This document shows, one piece after another, positions 52,996-62,216 of a stretch of DNA of 64,000 nucleotides. This DNA comes from Candidatus Coatesiibacteriota bacterium (GTDB lineage: Bacteria; JAFGND01). Where the stretch lies: NCBI GenBank assembly GCA_016927185.1, contig JAFGND010000071.1:70606-134605 (forward strand), given 5' to 3'. The position numbers and the translations under genes were made by a program. The notes below the pieces were generated by a model. That model ran no database searches, was not told the DNA's origin, and saw only the letters and a list, made by a program, of their open reading frames with translations. The number at the start of each line of letters is the position of its first letter. The first letter of the stretch is position 1.

Positions 52996-54531
52996 TTGAG
53001 TCTAACTAATATTACAATAAAAAATATAGGTTTTAATTTTCTGGCAACTTTGGGAGAAAGAGGATTAACAACAATAGCAAGGCTTATCATGTTCGGTGTT
53101 CTTGCCAATTCGGATATCGGTCTTGCATCATTTGCTATACTGGTTCTAGATTTCGCCACCAAATTCAGGGATCTGGGATTAGGTCAGGCAGTAATCTATT
53201 TTGATGAAAAAATTGATGAAATGCTTGATACAAGCCTTTTCTTGATTGCTGGTTTCAGTCTTATTCTTTGCATTGGAGCTTTTTTCAGTTCAACATTAAT
53301 AGGGAATTTCTTTAATGATCCTCTCAGCATACCTATGATAAAAGTGATATCAATTCAAATTTTTCTCGGTTCACTTGCTTCAGTCCCTTGGTTGTATATT
53401 TATAAAACACTTAAATTCAAGTATTTGATGTATCAGAGAATTATTGGAGCTTTTCTGATAGCAGTTCTATCAATAAGTTTTGCATATATGGGATTCAGGG
53501 CATGGAGTATTGTATTACCATTAGTTATAGTGGAATTCTTTAATATCACATTTCTTTGGCTTATAGCAGGTTATAAACCTAGAATAAGATTTAATCCTGA
53601 AATCGCTAAAAAGATGTTTTCTTATAGTAAATACATTGTATTATCAGCGATTATTGCATTTCTGACAGTTAATATGGATAGAGGTTTCATTCAGAAAATA
53701 CTTGGCTCCGGATCCCTAGGAATTTTTACTGTTGGGATGACACTGGTCTATCAACCAATAATACAACCTTATCATCAAATAGAGTCTGTAATGTTTCCAA
53801 CTTTCTCCATGATAAAAGATGATATAGAGAAGTACAGAAAAGCTTATTTGAGGGCAATTGGCTTGATTTGCACATTAACATCATTTGTAACTGGTTTCAT
53901 ATTTATTGCAGTGGAATACTTCATCCCAATTATCTATGAATCCAGGCTTTATCCTGCAATATCAATAGCAAAGCTTCTGAGCTTACTTTTTTGTATCAGA
54001 ACAATTGCTTCAACATCAAGTCCTGTTTTCAGATCTAAGGGAAAGCCAGAATTCATAAGTTTTATCTCAGGAGGGCAAGGATTGCTTGTCTTCATTTTGT
54101 TAACTTATTTTGGTATGGGATTGAATTTAACTCAAATATGCAATGTTTTGATAGGTATTCAAGTTTTATCTCTTATTGCAGCATTATATTACAGTTTTAA
54201 ATTTGCGAATGTGGCACTCTTTGAAGGGATAAAGATGGTTCTAAAACCATTAATCGCAGCATCTCTTTCTACAGCTATAAGTTACTATCTTATTAAGATG
54301 ATATTGGATAAAGGTATTTTTAGTTTCAGAATTCTCAATACAATTTCTATTTTCATGAAAAATAGTTTAAAGATCCCAGCCTTGCCTGAAGCAATTAATG
54401 GGCTTGTCCTTTCTATTTTCATATATGTAATCATGGGATTTATCTTTAATATATTGATTAATAAAGGATTATTTGTTTATACATTCGAAAAATTAAGAGA
54501 ATATTACAGGCAAATCAGGATTTTTTCTTGA
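52996..54531 (+). CDS. Polysaccharide flippase (Wzx/MATE-type)
   Basis: A 511-residue integral membrane protein with about 14 hydrophobic segments. It opens with TIKNIGFNFLATLGERGLTTIARLIMFGVLA and contains GLGQAVIYF, GFRAWSIVLPLV and YSKYIVLSAIIAFLTVNMDRGFI, all typical of the lipid-linked oligosaccharide flippases of the Wzx/MOP group. It probably moves an undecaprenyl-linked glycan across the inner membrane. The start is TTG 52996, six bases after the SUMF1 lipoprotein stop; no in-frame ATG exists until well inside the first helix. Its 3' end overlaps the convergent gene by 17 bases. Confidence 0.88.
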   Translation: MSLTNITIKNIGFNFLATLGERGLTTIARLIMFGVLANSDIGLASFAILVLDFATKFRDLGLGQAVIYFDEKIDEMLDTSLFLIAGFSLILCIGAFFSSTLIGNFFNDPLSIPMIKVISIQIFLGSLASVPWLYIYKTLKFKYLMYQRIIGAFLIAVLSISFAYMGFRAWSIVLPLVIVEFFNITFLWLIAGYKPRIRFNPEIAKKMFSYSKYIVLSAIIAFLTVNMDRGFIQKILGSGSLGIFTVGMTLVYQPIIQPYHQIESVMFPTFSMIKDDIEKYRKAYLRAIGLICTLTSFVTGFIFIAVEYFIPIIYESRLYPAISIAKLLSLLFCIRTIASTSSPVFRSKGKPEFISFISGGQGLLVFILLTYFGMGLNLTQICNVLIGIQVLSLIAALYYSFKFANVALFEGIKMVLKPLIAASLSTAISYYLIKMILDKGIFSFRILNTISIFMKNSLKIPALPEAINGLVLSIFIYVIMGFIFNILINKGLFVYTFEKLREYYRQIRIFS

Positions 54532-56680
54532 TAATACAGATTATCAAGAACAGGATATTCAGGATAAGCAAATACATTGCCAGATTAGAAAAACCTGTTA
54601 TCAGGCTCATTGTATATAGAACAACACCAATTGTTGAACCGAGATAATCATAAGTCCATACTATCGCAGTCTTTTCACTGTGATTTTGGGAAACTGAAAT
54701 GAAAAGGCTTCCATTAGATATTCCTAGAAGAAATAAAAGTAATCCAATAAGAATTTTACCCCAAATATATTCAGACAAAATATTGCTTATACAAAAACCA
54801 AGCATAAATACCATTAATATCAAAATCATTATTGAAAAGAGATAATTGCTTTTAATTGAAAGTGTTACAAGATTCTTAATCATTCCTCCAGTAATCAATC
54901 CGAGCATGAAAATTATATATAAACCTGATATATAATAATAGAGTGCTGCATGAAGACTCTGGAATAGTAGAATAAAAATCAATTCATAGGATATGCAAGC
55001 CATTGTAAATAGAGCAATTACATTGAAATCTCTATTTGGATTAAAAGTGATTAGTGAAATTAAAAAAAGTACTAAAAGAAGACAAATCATTAAATAATCA
55101 AGTATTTTTTTACCAATTAGTTCATGAATAGTATTTTCTATGAAAAGATTATTTTCCCATAAAGTATTCCAGTAAATTGAAGCAAGAAGGACAGTTACGG
55201 GCTTGTTATCCCTGTTTATTTCTCCTTTCTCCATGTTCAATTTGCCAATAAGCTCATTTGTTCTTATATCATTAATATATGCAGATATATTCTCCCTCAT
55301 TATATATTCATTATTATCTATTTCTGGATGCCAGTTGGCAACTATTTCTTCTACAGATTGAGAAATCCTGCCATTACCTGCTACGATAAAAATCTCATCA
55401 TCAACCCAGTATGAGATATTCTTGAAAATTAGCTTAGCAGTTTTTCTCAATGATGCAATATACTTGATATGGTATTTAGAGAAATAGCTTGAGCTGCCTG
55501 TAATTGGAAATACAAGGATACCTTCTTTGTTCAATGATTCAAGAGCTATCTGGAAAAACTCAACAGTATATAATCTGTTATTTTGCAGGTTCATTGGTTG
55601 TCCTGATAGATTTATAATCACATCATATTTGGTTTTTGTTTTCTTGAGATAATTTCTGGGATCTGAAATAATCAAATTCACTTTATCGTTTTTATAACAA
55701 TTGGTAATGCTCTCAGGCAGGAATTTTGAGAATAGATCACCCAATTTTTTATCAATTATTAATATATCAATTTGCAAACCAGGATATTTACATAATTGTT
55801 CTTCAATTCCTGTTCCCATACCCTCCAGGACAAGTATTCTTCTGGGATTCTTGTTGAAAATCAAAGGAATATGAGCTAACCTTTCTGCATTATATTTGTT
55901 AGCTATATGTCTTGTTGGATTATTATCATGCAAAACGATATATTCTCCCTGATTATTCAATAGTGTATAACTCCCGTAATGTGAAACTGTATGCTTTATG
56001 AGAGATGCTTGTGGAAATCTATTATGTATTATTTTGCTTCTAAGTATCCCAGGAAGATCAATAATAAGTGAGATTGTTAGTATTAGTAAAGCTATTACTG
56101 ACATTATTTTATAAAATCGTAATGCAGGAACTAGTAATATCAATAGAAATCCCAGCAATGATAATATTATAGTATTTTCTATAAGGGGAATAAGAAGAGC
56201 CAGAGAAAAAAGGGCTCCAATCAATGATCCGATTGCATCAAGAATATAGACTAAATAAGGTTTTTCTAATCTACATAATGCAGCGAATTCCATTCCAAAG
56301 ATTGATGAATATGGCAAGAGGAAACCTAATACAAAAAGCAATATTGAAAGAAATGGATAATAACCTTCTCTGAGGGAAGTTACAAGGAAAGGTAATAAGG
56401 ACATTGTCAAAATAATAAATAGAAGTATGAAAATTGATATCAAGTGAAGATTTATGTATGTTTTGAGTGATTGCTTTATTTTTCCAGAGAAAGCGTTGAA
56501 TATTTTACTCCCCAAAGCATTACCAAGTAACCAGCTTCCAAGTGAAAAAATCAAGACGAACTCTATTCCCCCAAAATTTTCCATGAATAACCTGAACAAA
56601 AGTATCTGTGATGAAAAACCGAGAAATCCACTGAACAGGATTAGAAACCTCAATGAGTTTTCTTTTGGAATAATATGCAT
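54515..56680 (-). CDS. Membrane protein with spermidine-synthase-like domain
   Basis: A 721-residue protein. Residues 1-190 hold about seven membrane helices (RFLILFSGFLGFSSQILLFR at the start). A central Rossmann-like domain has RRILVLEGMGTGIEEQL, LIIDKKLGD, LIISDPRNYLKKTK, YDVIINLSGQ and the family-typical LYTVEFFQIALESLNKEGILVF, and then another ~200 residues of membrane helices follow. This is the architecture of membrane-bound SpeE-like proteins. The expected GGGEG and DxxDP residues are altered (EGMGTG, NLSGQP), so aminopropyl transfer is doubtful. The start at ATG 56680 matches related proteins; the open frame reaches TTG 56719. Confidence 0.75.
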   Translation of the reverse strand: MHIIPKENSLRFLILFSGFLGFSSQILLFRLFMENFGGIEFVLIFSLGSWLLGNALGSKIFNAFSGKIKQSLKTYINLHLISIFILLFIILTMSLLPFLVTSLREGYYPFLSILLFVLGFLLPYSSIFGMEFAALCRLEKPYLVYILDAIGSLIGALFSLALLIPLIENTIILSLLGFLLILLVPALRFYKIMSVIALLILTISLIIDLPGILRSKIIHNRFPQASLIKHTVSHYGSYTLLNNQGEYIVLHDNNPTRHIANKYNAERLAHIPLIFNKNPRRILVLEGMGTGIEEQLCKYPGLQIDILIIDKKLGDLFSKFLPESITNCYKNDKVNLIISDPRNYLKKTKTKYDVIINLSGQPMNLQNNRLYTVEFFQIALESLNKEGILVFPITGSSSYFSKYHIKYIASLRKTAKLIFKNISYWVDDEIFIVAGNGRISQSVEEIVANWHPEIDNNEYIMRENISAYINDIRTNELIGKLNMEKGEINRDNKPVTVLLASIYWNTLWENNLFIENTIHELIGKKILDYLMICLLLVLFLISLITFNPNRDFNVIALFTMACISYELIFILLFQSLHAALYYYISGLYIIFMLGLITGGMIKNLVTLSIKSNYLFSIMILILMVFMLGFCISNILSEYIWGKILIGLLLFLLGISNGSLFISVSQNHSEKTAIVWTYDYLGSTIGVVLYTMSLITGFSNLAMYLLILNILFLIICIIKKKS
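54525..54550. repeat. Perfect 10-bp inverted repeat at the overlap of convergent genes
   Basis: TTCTTGATAA and TTATCAAGAA flank a 6-base loop, spanning the stop codon of the plus-strand flippase and the last codons of the minus-strand gene. Neither strand has a T run after the stem, so it is not a standard intrinsic terminator. It could still protect both 3' ends. Confidence 0.6.
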
Positions 56681-56795
56681 GCTGCAGAATATAATAATAT
56701 AAACAAGTAGGTCAAGCAATTAGAAATTACTTGCTAAAAATTGCATTAATAATGGCATGACACCAAGTGATATGAAAATCCATGGGAGGTAAAAA

Positions 56796-57338
56796 ATGAA
56801 GTTGCTTAAAAGCATGAGTTTACTTTTTCTTCTTCTCTTTTTCTCGTGCGGGGAACAAGCAGATGATTCAAGCAAGAAATCTGAAGGAACAAAAGAAGCA
56901 GATAAAAAAGAAGAATCAACAGAAGGAGCATTCACAACTCTTGACGGAAATTCGGCTAACCTGGATAACCTTAAGGGAAAGGTTGTTTTAATAGATTTTT
57001 GGGCAACCTGGTGCCCACCATGCAAAGCAGGTATGCCAACAATGCAGGCAATTTCAAAGCAATATGAAGGCAAGGACTTTGTAATGATAGGAGTGAGTCT
57101 GGATAATAAACCTGATATTGCAGCTGATTATGTAAAGAAAAACAATTTTACTTATACTTTCTGGTTTGGAAAGGATAAGCAATTGATAAAAAAGCGTTTT
57201 GAATTTCAGGGAATTCCTGCACTATTCCTGCTTGACAAGGAAGGAAAAACAGTATGGAATCATATTGGTTTTAATGCATCTGATGCTGAAGGAGAAAAGG
57301 CGAAAATAACTGCTGAAATAGATAAATACTTGAAATAG
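56796..57338 (+). CDS. TlpA/ResA-like thioredoxin lipoprotein
   Basis: A 180-residue exported thiol-disulfide protein. The lipobox is LFFSC (C18), followed by an acidic and Lys-rich linker (residues 20-43) and a thioredoxin fold with VVLIDFWATWCPPCKAGMP (C73, C76) and cis-Pro in FEFQGIPALFLLD. WCPPC is typical of TlpA/ResA reductants of periplasmic cysteines, for example in cytochrome c maturation. GGGAGGT precedes the ATG. It is the first gene of an operon with the TPR protein and the COG1839 kinase. Confidence 0.93.
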   Translation: MKLLKSMSLLFLLLFFSCGEQADDSSKKSEGTKEADKKEESTEGAFTTLDGNSANLDNLKGKVVLIDFWATWCPPCKAGMPTMQAISKQYEGKDFVMIGVSLDNKPDIAADYVKKNNFTYTFWFGKDKQLIKKRFEFQGIPALFLLDKEGKTVWNHIGFNASDAEGEKAKITAEIDKYLK

Positions 57339-57364
57339 ATACTCTGGATCCAAAGGAGGCAAAA

Positions 57365-58858
57365 ATGCGTACTTCTATATTAATAACATTGATTATTGCA
57401 ATGTTAGCAACATTTCTTGCAGCTGAGAAAATTGCTTTGATTCAATTCGTTCCAGATGATCAGGACAATCATGACCTGGTATACATGACCAAGGAGATTA
57501 CAACCAATTTCAGGGAAGCCCTTAGCAAGAAGGGCTGGCAAGTCTATGATCAGAAGAAAACCCAGAATGAGGCAAAGAATGTTGGTGTTGACTGGGGTAA
57601 ATCTGAAATTACAGAGGAACAGGCAAAGAAGCTGGGAGAAAAACTTGATGTCGAATATATTATATCAGGAAGAGTATCTCCAGGACAGGAAGAGGGTCAA
57701 TATAAAATCCTTATTCTCATGACATATACAAAGATGATGAATGCTTTCAAGGAAATTGAAACAATTACATCAAGAGATGAAAAGGAGATAAGAAGTCAGG
57801 TAGAGAAAATCGATCCAGCATTGAAAGATCTGAAATGCAATTTCTGTGCTGAATATATAAGCAGAGGGCAACAGTGTTATGATGATGGTAACCTGGCAGA
57901 TGCAGAGATTGAATTCAAGAAGGTAGTTGATATGGATCCTAACAACATGGATGCAATTCTGTTACTGGGAAGAGTCTATTATGATCAACATAAATATGAC
58001 GATGCAATCAAATTCTATACTGACATGCTTAACAAGAATCCGAAAAACGATAACTTACTTGTCGCTTTGGGACTGACCTATGAGGAAATGAAACAGGATG
58101 AAAAAGCAATTGAAATGTATGAAAAAGCAGTTGCCAACAAGACAAAGGAAAAGAATATCTACATAAGTCTTTACAGACTATATAAAAAGAAAAATGAGGA
58201 GAAAAAAGCTACTGATATTCTTGATACATTGGTTAAAATAAATCCGGATGATGTAGATATATGGTATTCAGTAGGTTTTGGTTTTTTCCAGACAGGCAAG
58301 TTTGACGATGCAGCCAAGATCTTTCAGGAGAGAGTACTTCCGGAATTCACAAAATCAAAACCCGATCAGCTTTGGAGAATCAATTACATGATGGGTGATT
58401 GCTATAGCAGAACAGGTCAATGGAGTCAGGCGGCAACTTGTTATCAATCTGCACTTCAGAATATAAAAGGCGATTTTCCAGGCGTAATGGATGATATAAG
58501 GTATAAACACTTCAGGTCAGTATTTTCACAGGATAAGACTGCTGGAGCTTCACTTGCCAAATCCTATATGGGCATAACAAAGAATGACAGATACAGAGAG
58601 CTTTATAAAAAGGTTACTGAATCAGGCACATCTGATGGCGGGGATGCAAAGAAGATATTCAAGCAGGCATCAGATTTGTATGAATCTGCTAAAGCAAAAG
58701 CTCTGGTCAAACCTTTCAATGCAGCTACAGTTCAGGAAGCAATAGGGATTTTCCAGAGAGCAAGAGGCTTGTATAATCAGATAAAGATAGATGCAGGTGT
58801 CAGGAATTGCGACAAAATGATAGATTATTGCAAGAAGCGTCTTGAAATGAAGAGATAG
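57365..58858 (+). CDS. Exported TPR protein with CsgG/FlgO-like N-terminal domain
   Basis: A 497-residue protein. After a signal peptide (ILITLIIAMLATFLAA), residues ~20-155 form a domain with EKIALIQFVP, EEQAKKLGEKLDVEYIISGRV and repeated strands, similar in outline to the nucleotide-binding-like domain of CsgG/FlgO lipoproteins. CNFCAEYISRGQQCYDDGN begins a run of about five TPRs (AEIEFKKVVDMDPNNMDAIL, AIKFYTDMLNKNPKNDNLLV, and so on) to ~390, then a helical C-terminus. AAAGGAGG precedes the ATG. It is probably a periplasmic scaffold; no enzymatic motif is visible. Confidence 0.78.
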   Translation: MRTSILITLIIAMLATFLAAEKIALIQFVPDDQDNHDLVYMTKEITTNFREALSKKGWQVYDQKKTQNEAKNVGVDWGKSEITEEQAKKLGEKLDVEYIISGRVSPGQEEGQYKILILMTYTKMMNAFKEIETITSRDEKEIRSQVEKIDPALKDLKCNFCAEYISRGQQCYDDGNLADAEIEFKKVVDMDPNNMDAILLLGRVYYDQHKYDDAIKFYTDMLNKNPKNDNLLVALGLTYEEMKQDEKAIEMYEKAVANKTKEKNIYISLYRLYKKKNEEKKATDILDTLVKINPDDVDIWYSVGFGFFQTGKFDDAAKIFQERVLPEFTKSKPDQLWRINYMMGDCYSRTGQWSQAATCYQSALQNIKGDFPGVMDDIRYKHFRSVFSQDKTAGASLAKSYMGITKNDRYRELYKKVTESGTSDGGDAKKIFKQASDLYESAKAKALVKPFNAATVQEAIGIFQRARGLYNQIKIDAGVRNCDKMIDYCKKRLEMKR

Positions 58859-58864
58859 TAAATC

Positions 58865-59347
58865 ATGGAAACAAGCATAGTAGAAATAAGGAATCCTGAA
58901 GGTCTGAATATTGTTATTGGACAGACTCATTTCATAAAATCTGTAGAAGATATATATGAAGCAATAATTTGTACGAATCCGTCTGCCAAATTCGGACTTG
59001 CTTTTCTTGAAGCAAGCGGACCTTGCTTGATAAGAACTGAGGGAACGGATGACAGCCTTACAGAACTGGCAAGGGAAAATGCTGAACTTCTCTCTACTGG
59101 GCATGTTTTCATTCTGTTTCTTGGAGATATTTATCCAATAAATATATTGAATCAGATCAAGCAAATCCCTGAGGTATGCCATATTTATTGTGCAACTGCG
59201 AATCCTTTGCAAGTAATTGTAGCAAGAACAGAGCAAGGAGCAGGCATTCTGGGAGTGATTGATGGCTTTTACCCAAAAGGCGTTGAATCTCAAGAAGATA
59301 TAAAAAACAGACAGGATTTCCTGCGTAAAATCGGATATAAGTTTTAA
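58865..59347 (+). CDS. Adenosine-specific kinase (COG1839 family)
   Basis: A 160-residue protein matching the PAE2307-type adenosine-specific kinase family, best known from archaea. Conserved features are NIVIGQTHFIKSVEDIYEA, FGLAFLEASGPCLIR, the TDDSLTELARENAELLSTGHVF block, CHIYCATANPLQVIVA and the terminal GVIDGFYPKGVE. Length fits the family (about 160). It begins 6 bases after the TPR gene and ends just before a hairpin. The biological role is not well established even where the activity was measured. Confidence 0.9.
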   Translation: METSIVEIRNPEGLNIVIGQTHFIKSVEDIYEAIICTNPSAKFGLAFLEASGPCLIRTEGTDDSLTELARENAELLSTGHVFILFLGDIYPINILNQIKQIPEVCHIYCATANPLQVIVARTEQGAGILGVIDGFYPKGVESQEDIKNRQDFLRKIGYKF

Positions 59348-59350
59348 CAG

Positions 59351-59387
59351 TTAATCCTCAGAAATAATTCTGGGGATTAATCTTTCT
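59351..59387. terminator. Hairpin between convergent genes
   Basis: A 13-bp stem with one G-U pair and a 4-base loop (59351-59363 with 59368-59380) lies between the convergent stops at 59347 and 59393. On the plus strand it is followed by TCTTTCT, a weak U tract. It probably terminates the plus-strand operon and may work for both strands. Confidence 0.65.
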
Positions 59388-59392
59388 ATATA

Positions 59393-59680
59393 CTAATTAT
59401 TACTTTTAGATTTTTTAGCATCCTGGTATGCATTAATAGCAGAAAAGATCCAGATAGAAAGCATTACCAGACATAATACCACTAATCCCCATGTTTGTTT
59501 CTTGTAAAGCAGGAATGCAATCAGGCAAGTACCATAGAATGTCACGAAAATTATTATTCCAAAAGCAATTTGTCTGTTGTATATCTGTCCAAGTCCTGCT
59601 ACTATGCAAGACATTATGCAGGCTAGCAAAGGATTGCTTTCTTTTTTAGATGCTTGTTCTCCTGCATTCTTCTCTTCCAT
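59393..59680 (-). CDS. Small TM2-like membrane protein
   Basis: A 95-residue protein with a charged N-terminus, then PLLACIMSCIVAGLGQIYNRQIAFGI and two further membrane segments. The GLGQIYNRQ-GI pattern resembles the TM2/DUF5683 type of small membrane protein. A short Lys-rich tail follows. It begins one base after the MoxR gene stop and so is coupled to it. The function is unknown. Confidence 0.75.
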   Translation of the reverse strand: MEEKNAGEQASKKESNPLLACIMSCIVAGLGQIYNRQIAFGIIIFVTFYGTCLIAFLLYKKQTWGLVVLCLVMLSIWIFSAINAYQDAKKSKSNN

Positions 59681-59681
59681 A

Positions 59682-60695
59682 TTACCTTTTAACTATTTTT
59701 TTTATTTCCCTTATTATATCAATAGAATCTTTACCTTCTGCTTCTGCCTCATAATTGACTATTATCCTGTGGGATAAAACAGGCTCAAGGAATTCATCTA
59801 TATCGTCTCTGGTTGGGGTTGCCCTGCCATCGAGAAGTGCTTTCACTTTTGATGCAAGAAGAAGATACTGGCAAGCTCTTGTACCGGCTCCCCAGCGGAT
59901 ATACTTCTTTACCAATTGAGGTGAAGAAGGGTTTCCAGGTCTTAAAGACTGGACAATATCTACCGCATAAGATACAACGACTTCCGAGACAGGAACGTAT
60001 CTTACGATATTCTGGAGTTCAATTATTTGTCTGGGTGTAATTATTTTTGAAAGATCATACTCATCTGGTGATGTTGTTTTGTTAGCGATTTTCATCTCAT
60101 CAGCTTTTGATGGGTAATCTAGTCTGAGTGAAAACATGAATCTGTCAAGCTGAGCTTCAGGAAGGGGATAGGTTCCTTCCTGCTCAATTGGGTTCTGTGT
60201 TGCAAGTACAAAGAATGGTAAAGGCAAGTTATATGTTTTACCGGCAGCAGTAACCTGATACTCCTGCATTGCCTGTAGCAGTGCTGCCTGCGTTTTCGGG
60301 GGTGTCCTGTTTATCTCATCCGCAAGTATAAGCGATGAAAATACAGGACCTTTAACAAAAACAAGCTGTCTTCTTCTTGTCTCGGGCTCCTCCTGGATTA
60401 TTTCTGTCCCGATTATATCTGAAGGCATAAGATCCGGAGTGAATTGTATCCTGTTGAAGGATAGATCAAGAATTTTGCCTAAAGTCATTATCAGAAGCGT
60501 CTTACCAAGACCTGGTACTCCTATCAACAGGCAATGCCCTCTGGCAAGCAATGCTATCAATAGTTGTTCAATAATCTTGTTCTGACCAATAATGACTTTT
60601 GATATTTCATTCCTTATTTTCAAGGAACTTTCATGAATTGTCTTTAAACTTTCTTCATCTATCTTGATGTCAGCCTTTAAATCCCTGCTTTGCAT
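59682..60695 (-). CDS. MoxR-family AAA ATPase
   Basis: A 337-residue AAA ATPase of the MoxR/RavA group, chaperone-like ATPases that act on VWA-domain partners. Walker A is GVPGLGKT at 59-66, preceded by VIIGQNKIIEQLLIALLARGHCLL. IQFTPDLMPSDIIGTEI, Walker B SLILADEINRTPPKTQAALL, sensor 1 VLATQNPIEQEGTYPLPEAQLDRF and the C-terminal lid WGAGTRACQYLLLASK are present. MoxR genes normally sit beside DUF58 and VWA genes; here the only partner is the TM2-like gene downstream. Confidence 0.93.
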   Translation of the reverse strand: MQSRDLKADIKIDEESLKTIHESSLKIRNEISKVIIGQNKIIEQLLIALLARGHCLLIGVPGLGKTLLIMTLGKILDLSFNRIQFTPDLMPSDIIGTEIIQEEPETRRRQLVFVKGPVFSSLILADEINRTPPKTQAALLQAMQEYQVTAAGKTYNLPLPFFVLATQNPIEQEGTYPLPEAQLDRFMFSLRLDYPSKADEMKIANKTTSPDEYDLSKIITPRQIIELQNIVRYVPVSEVVVSYAVDIVQSLRPGNPSSPQLVKKYIRWGAGTRACQYLLLASKVKALLDGRATPTRDDIDEFLEPVLSHRIIVNYEAEAEGKDSIDIIREIKKIVKR

Positions 60696-60905
60696 AGGGG
60701 CAAGAAACTTATATCAAGTCATTTTTGCAAGGATATTGTTTCTTTTAATGACAAATAGACGCTGGACTTCTAACAATGAGTTTTTATGATAATAAACCGT
60801 ATATGGATGCTTATTAAGACTTGCTTTTTCAATATTTCATAATTTTGCAGTGTATACCTCAGTCCCTCATTTGCTGGGCTAAATTAAGCAAATCTTTGAA
60901 ATCAC

Positions 60906-60932
60906 TTGACAGGAAGAATCTGTCTGGTATTT
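60906..60932 (+). promoter_or_regulatory. Possible promoter of the GWxTD operon
   Basis: TTGACA (60906-60911) is followed after 16 bases by TATTTT (60928-60933 region), about 27 bases before the GWxTD start, whose ribosome site is GAGGAGGT at 60949-60954. The remaining part of the 263-base gap between the divergent genes shows nothing recognisable. Confidence 0.38.
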
Positions 60933-60958
60933 TTTCTGCAAGTTATTGAGGAGGTAAT

Positions 60959-62215
60959 ATGAAGTATTTGCTTTTCATCTTGATAATATTGATATCGATT
61001 GGCTGCGGAATAGACAAGCGCTATTACAAACTGTCTGAACCGATGAAGGAAGAGTATATGAATATTTATTATATCTCTTCTGGGAAGGAGCTTGATACCT
61101 TCCTTGTTCTTCCTATAAATGAGCAGAAAGCATGGATAGAAAAGTTCTGGAAAGACAGAGATCCTGTTCCAACAACAGAGATTAACGAATTCAAGGAAGA
61201 GATAAAGAAACGCGTGGAATATGCAAACAAATATTTTGAAGTGAAACGTCCCAAGGTGAAAGGATGGAGAACTGACAGGGGTAGAATATTCATAAGGCAT
61301 GGTAAGCCTGATGAGGAAATAAAAAGGCATTATGTCCAGGGTCTTGAGAAGCAGGACAGGATGTGGCAGGGAGAAGAGAATATTGAGGATCATATAAAGA
61401 GGCAAAGGGAATTTGATCTTTATAGTGATTATCTGATTTGGGTTTACAAGGAACCAAAGATGGAGTTTTATTTCCATCAGCAAGGCCCCAACTATTTCAG
61501 ACTTATAAAGGAAGAAATAGAACCTCCTTACAAGGAAGCAGAAGCATTGTATGATCCCAAGATAACACTTAAAGCGGAACATCTTTCTGCAAATATAATG
61601 CTTGTGCAATGGAATGAGAAACTTATGCTGTTTGTAAATCCTCCAAGGGAATCTGTCAAGACAATAGAGACGCAGGAGAATCAGAAACAAGCCTGGCTAG
61701 AATTGCGCTATCTGACTGTTTCCAAAGATGTCAGAAAGACCGGGAAGATTTCTCAGAAGCCTTTTGTTCATATGCCCATCTTTCTGATTACAGGGGTTGA
61801 ACCACAAGAGAATGAAGCTATTGTTTATGTCAGCCTTACTGATCATCTTGCAGAGGAGACAGTTGCGTGGCAGATAAAAACTGACAAAAATCATACAATG
61901 AAGGATGCATTCTTTCTTCAGGGAGTAGGTTTCTTCCCTAATCCATCTGCTCTTTTCAGGCATGGAGAGTCTCTCAGGGTAGCAATTCTTGCTCCATCTG
62001 GTGATTATGAAGTTACAATAGATGGCAATGCAATAGATTCTATGAAAAAGACAGTTACTGCAGAAGAAGCAGAGCTGCCATTTGACCTTGGCAAAGCTTC
62101 TGTATTCAAAGTATCTCTTGAAAAACTTCCTGTTGACAATTACAGGATGAAAATCAAGGGACATGGCAAGGAGTTTGATATGAAATTCAAGATAATACCG
62201 AATATTGCAAAATAG
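60959..62215 (+). CDS. GWxTD-domain lipoprotein
   Basis: A 418-residue protein with a lipobox signal peptide (ISIGC, C16) and the family-defining motif GWRTDRGRIFIRHGKPDE from G102. Upstream, INEQKAWIEKFWKDRDPVPTTEINEF is also typical of the family, and the C-terminal ~200 residues form beta strands (YEVTIDGNAIDS, VDNYRMKIKGHGKEF). GWxTD proteins occur mainly in Bacteroidetes/Chlorobi-related and candidate-phylum bacteria, and their function is unknown. It lies two bases ahead of a GT2 gene. Confidence 0.92.
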   Translation: MKYLLFILIILISIGCGIDKRYYKLSEPMKEEYMNIYYISSGKELDTFLVLPINEQKAWIEKFWKDRDPVPTTEINEFKEEIKKRVEYANKYFEVKRPKVKGWRTDRGRIFIRHGKPDEEIKRHYVQGLEKQDRMWQGEENIEDHIKRQREFDLYSDYLIWVYKEPKMEFYFHQQGPNYFRLIKEEIEPPYKEAEALYDPKITLKAEHLSANIMLVQWNEKLMLFVNPPRESVKTIETQENQKQAWLELRYLTVSKDVRKTGKISQKPFVHMPIFLITGVEPQENEAIVYVSLTDHLAEETVAWQIKTDKNHTMKDAFFLQGVGFFPNPSALFRHGESLRVAILAPSGDYEVTIDGNAIDSMKKTVTAEEAELPFDLGKASVFKVSLEKLPVDNYRMKIKGHGKEFDMKFKIIPNIAK

Positions 62216-62216
62216 A

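Noticed and set aside
58670-59293. Minus-strand ORF of 207 codons
   Set aside because: It is antisense to the end of the TPR gene and the COG1839 kinase, with low-complexity Cys/Tyr-rich translation.
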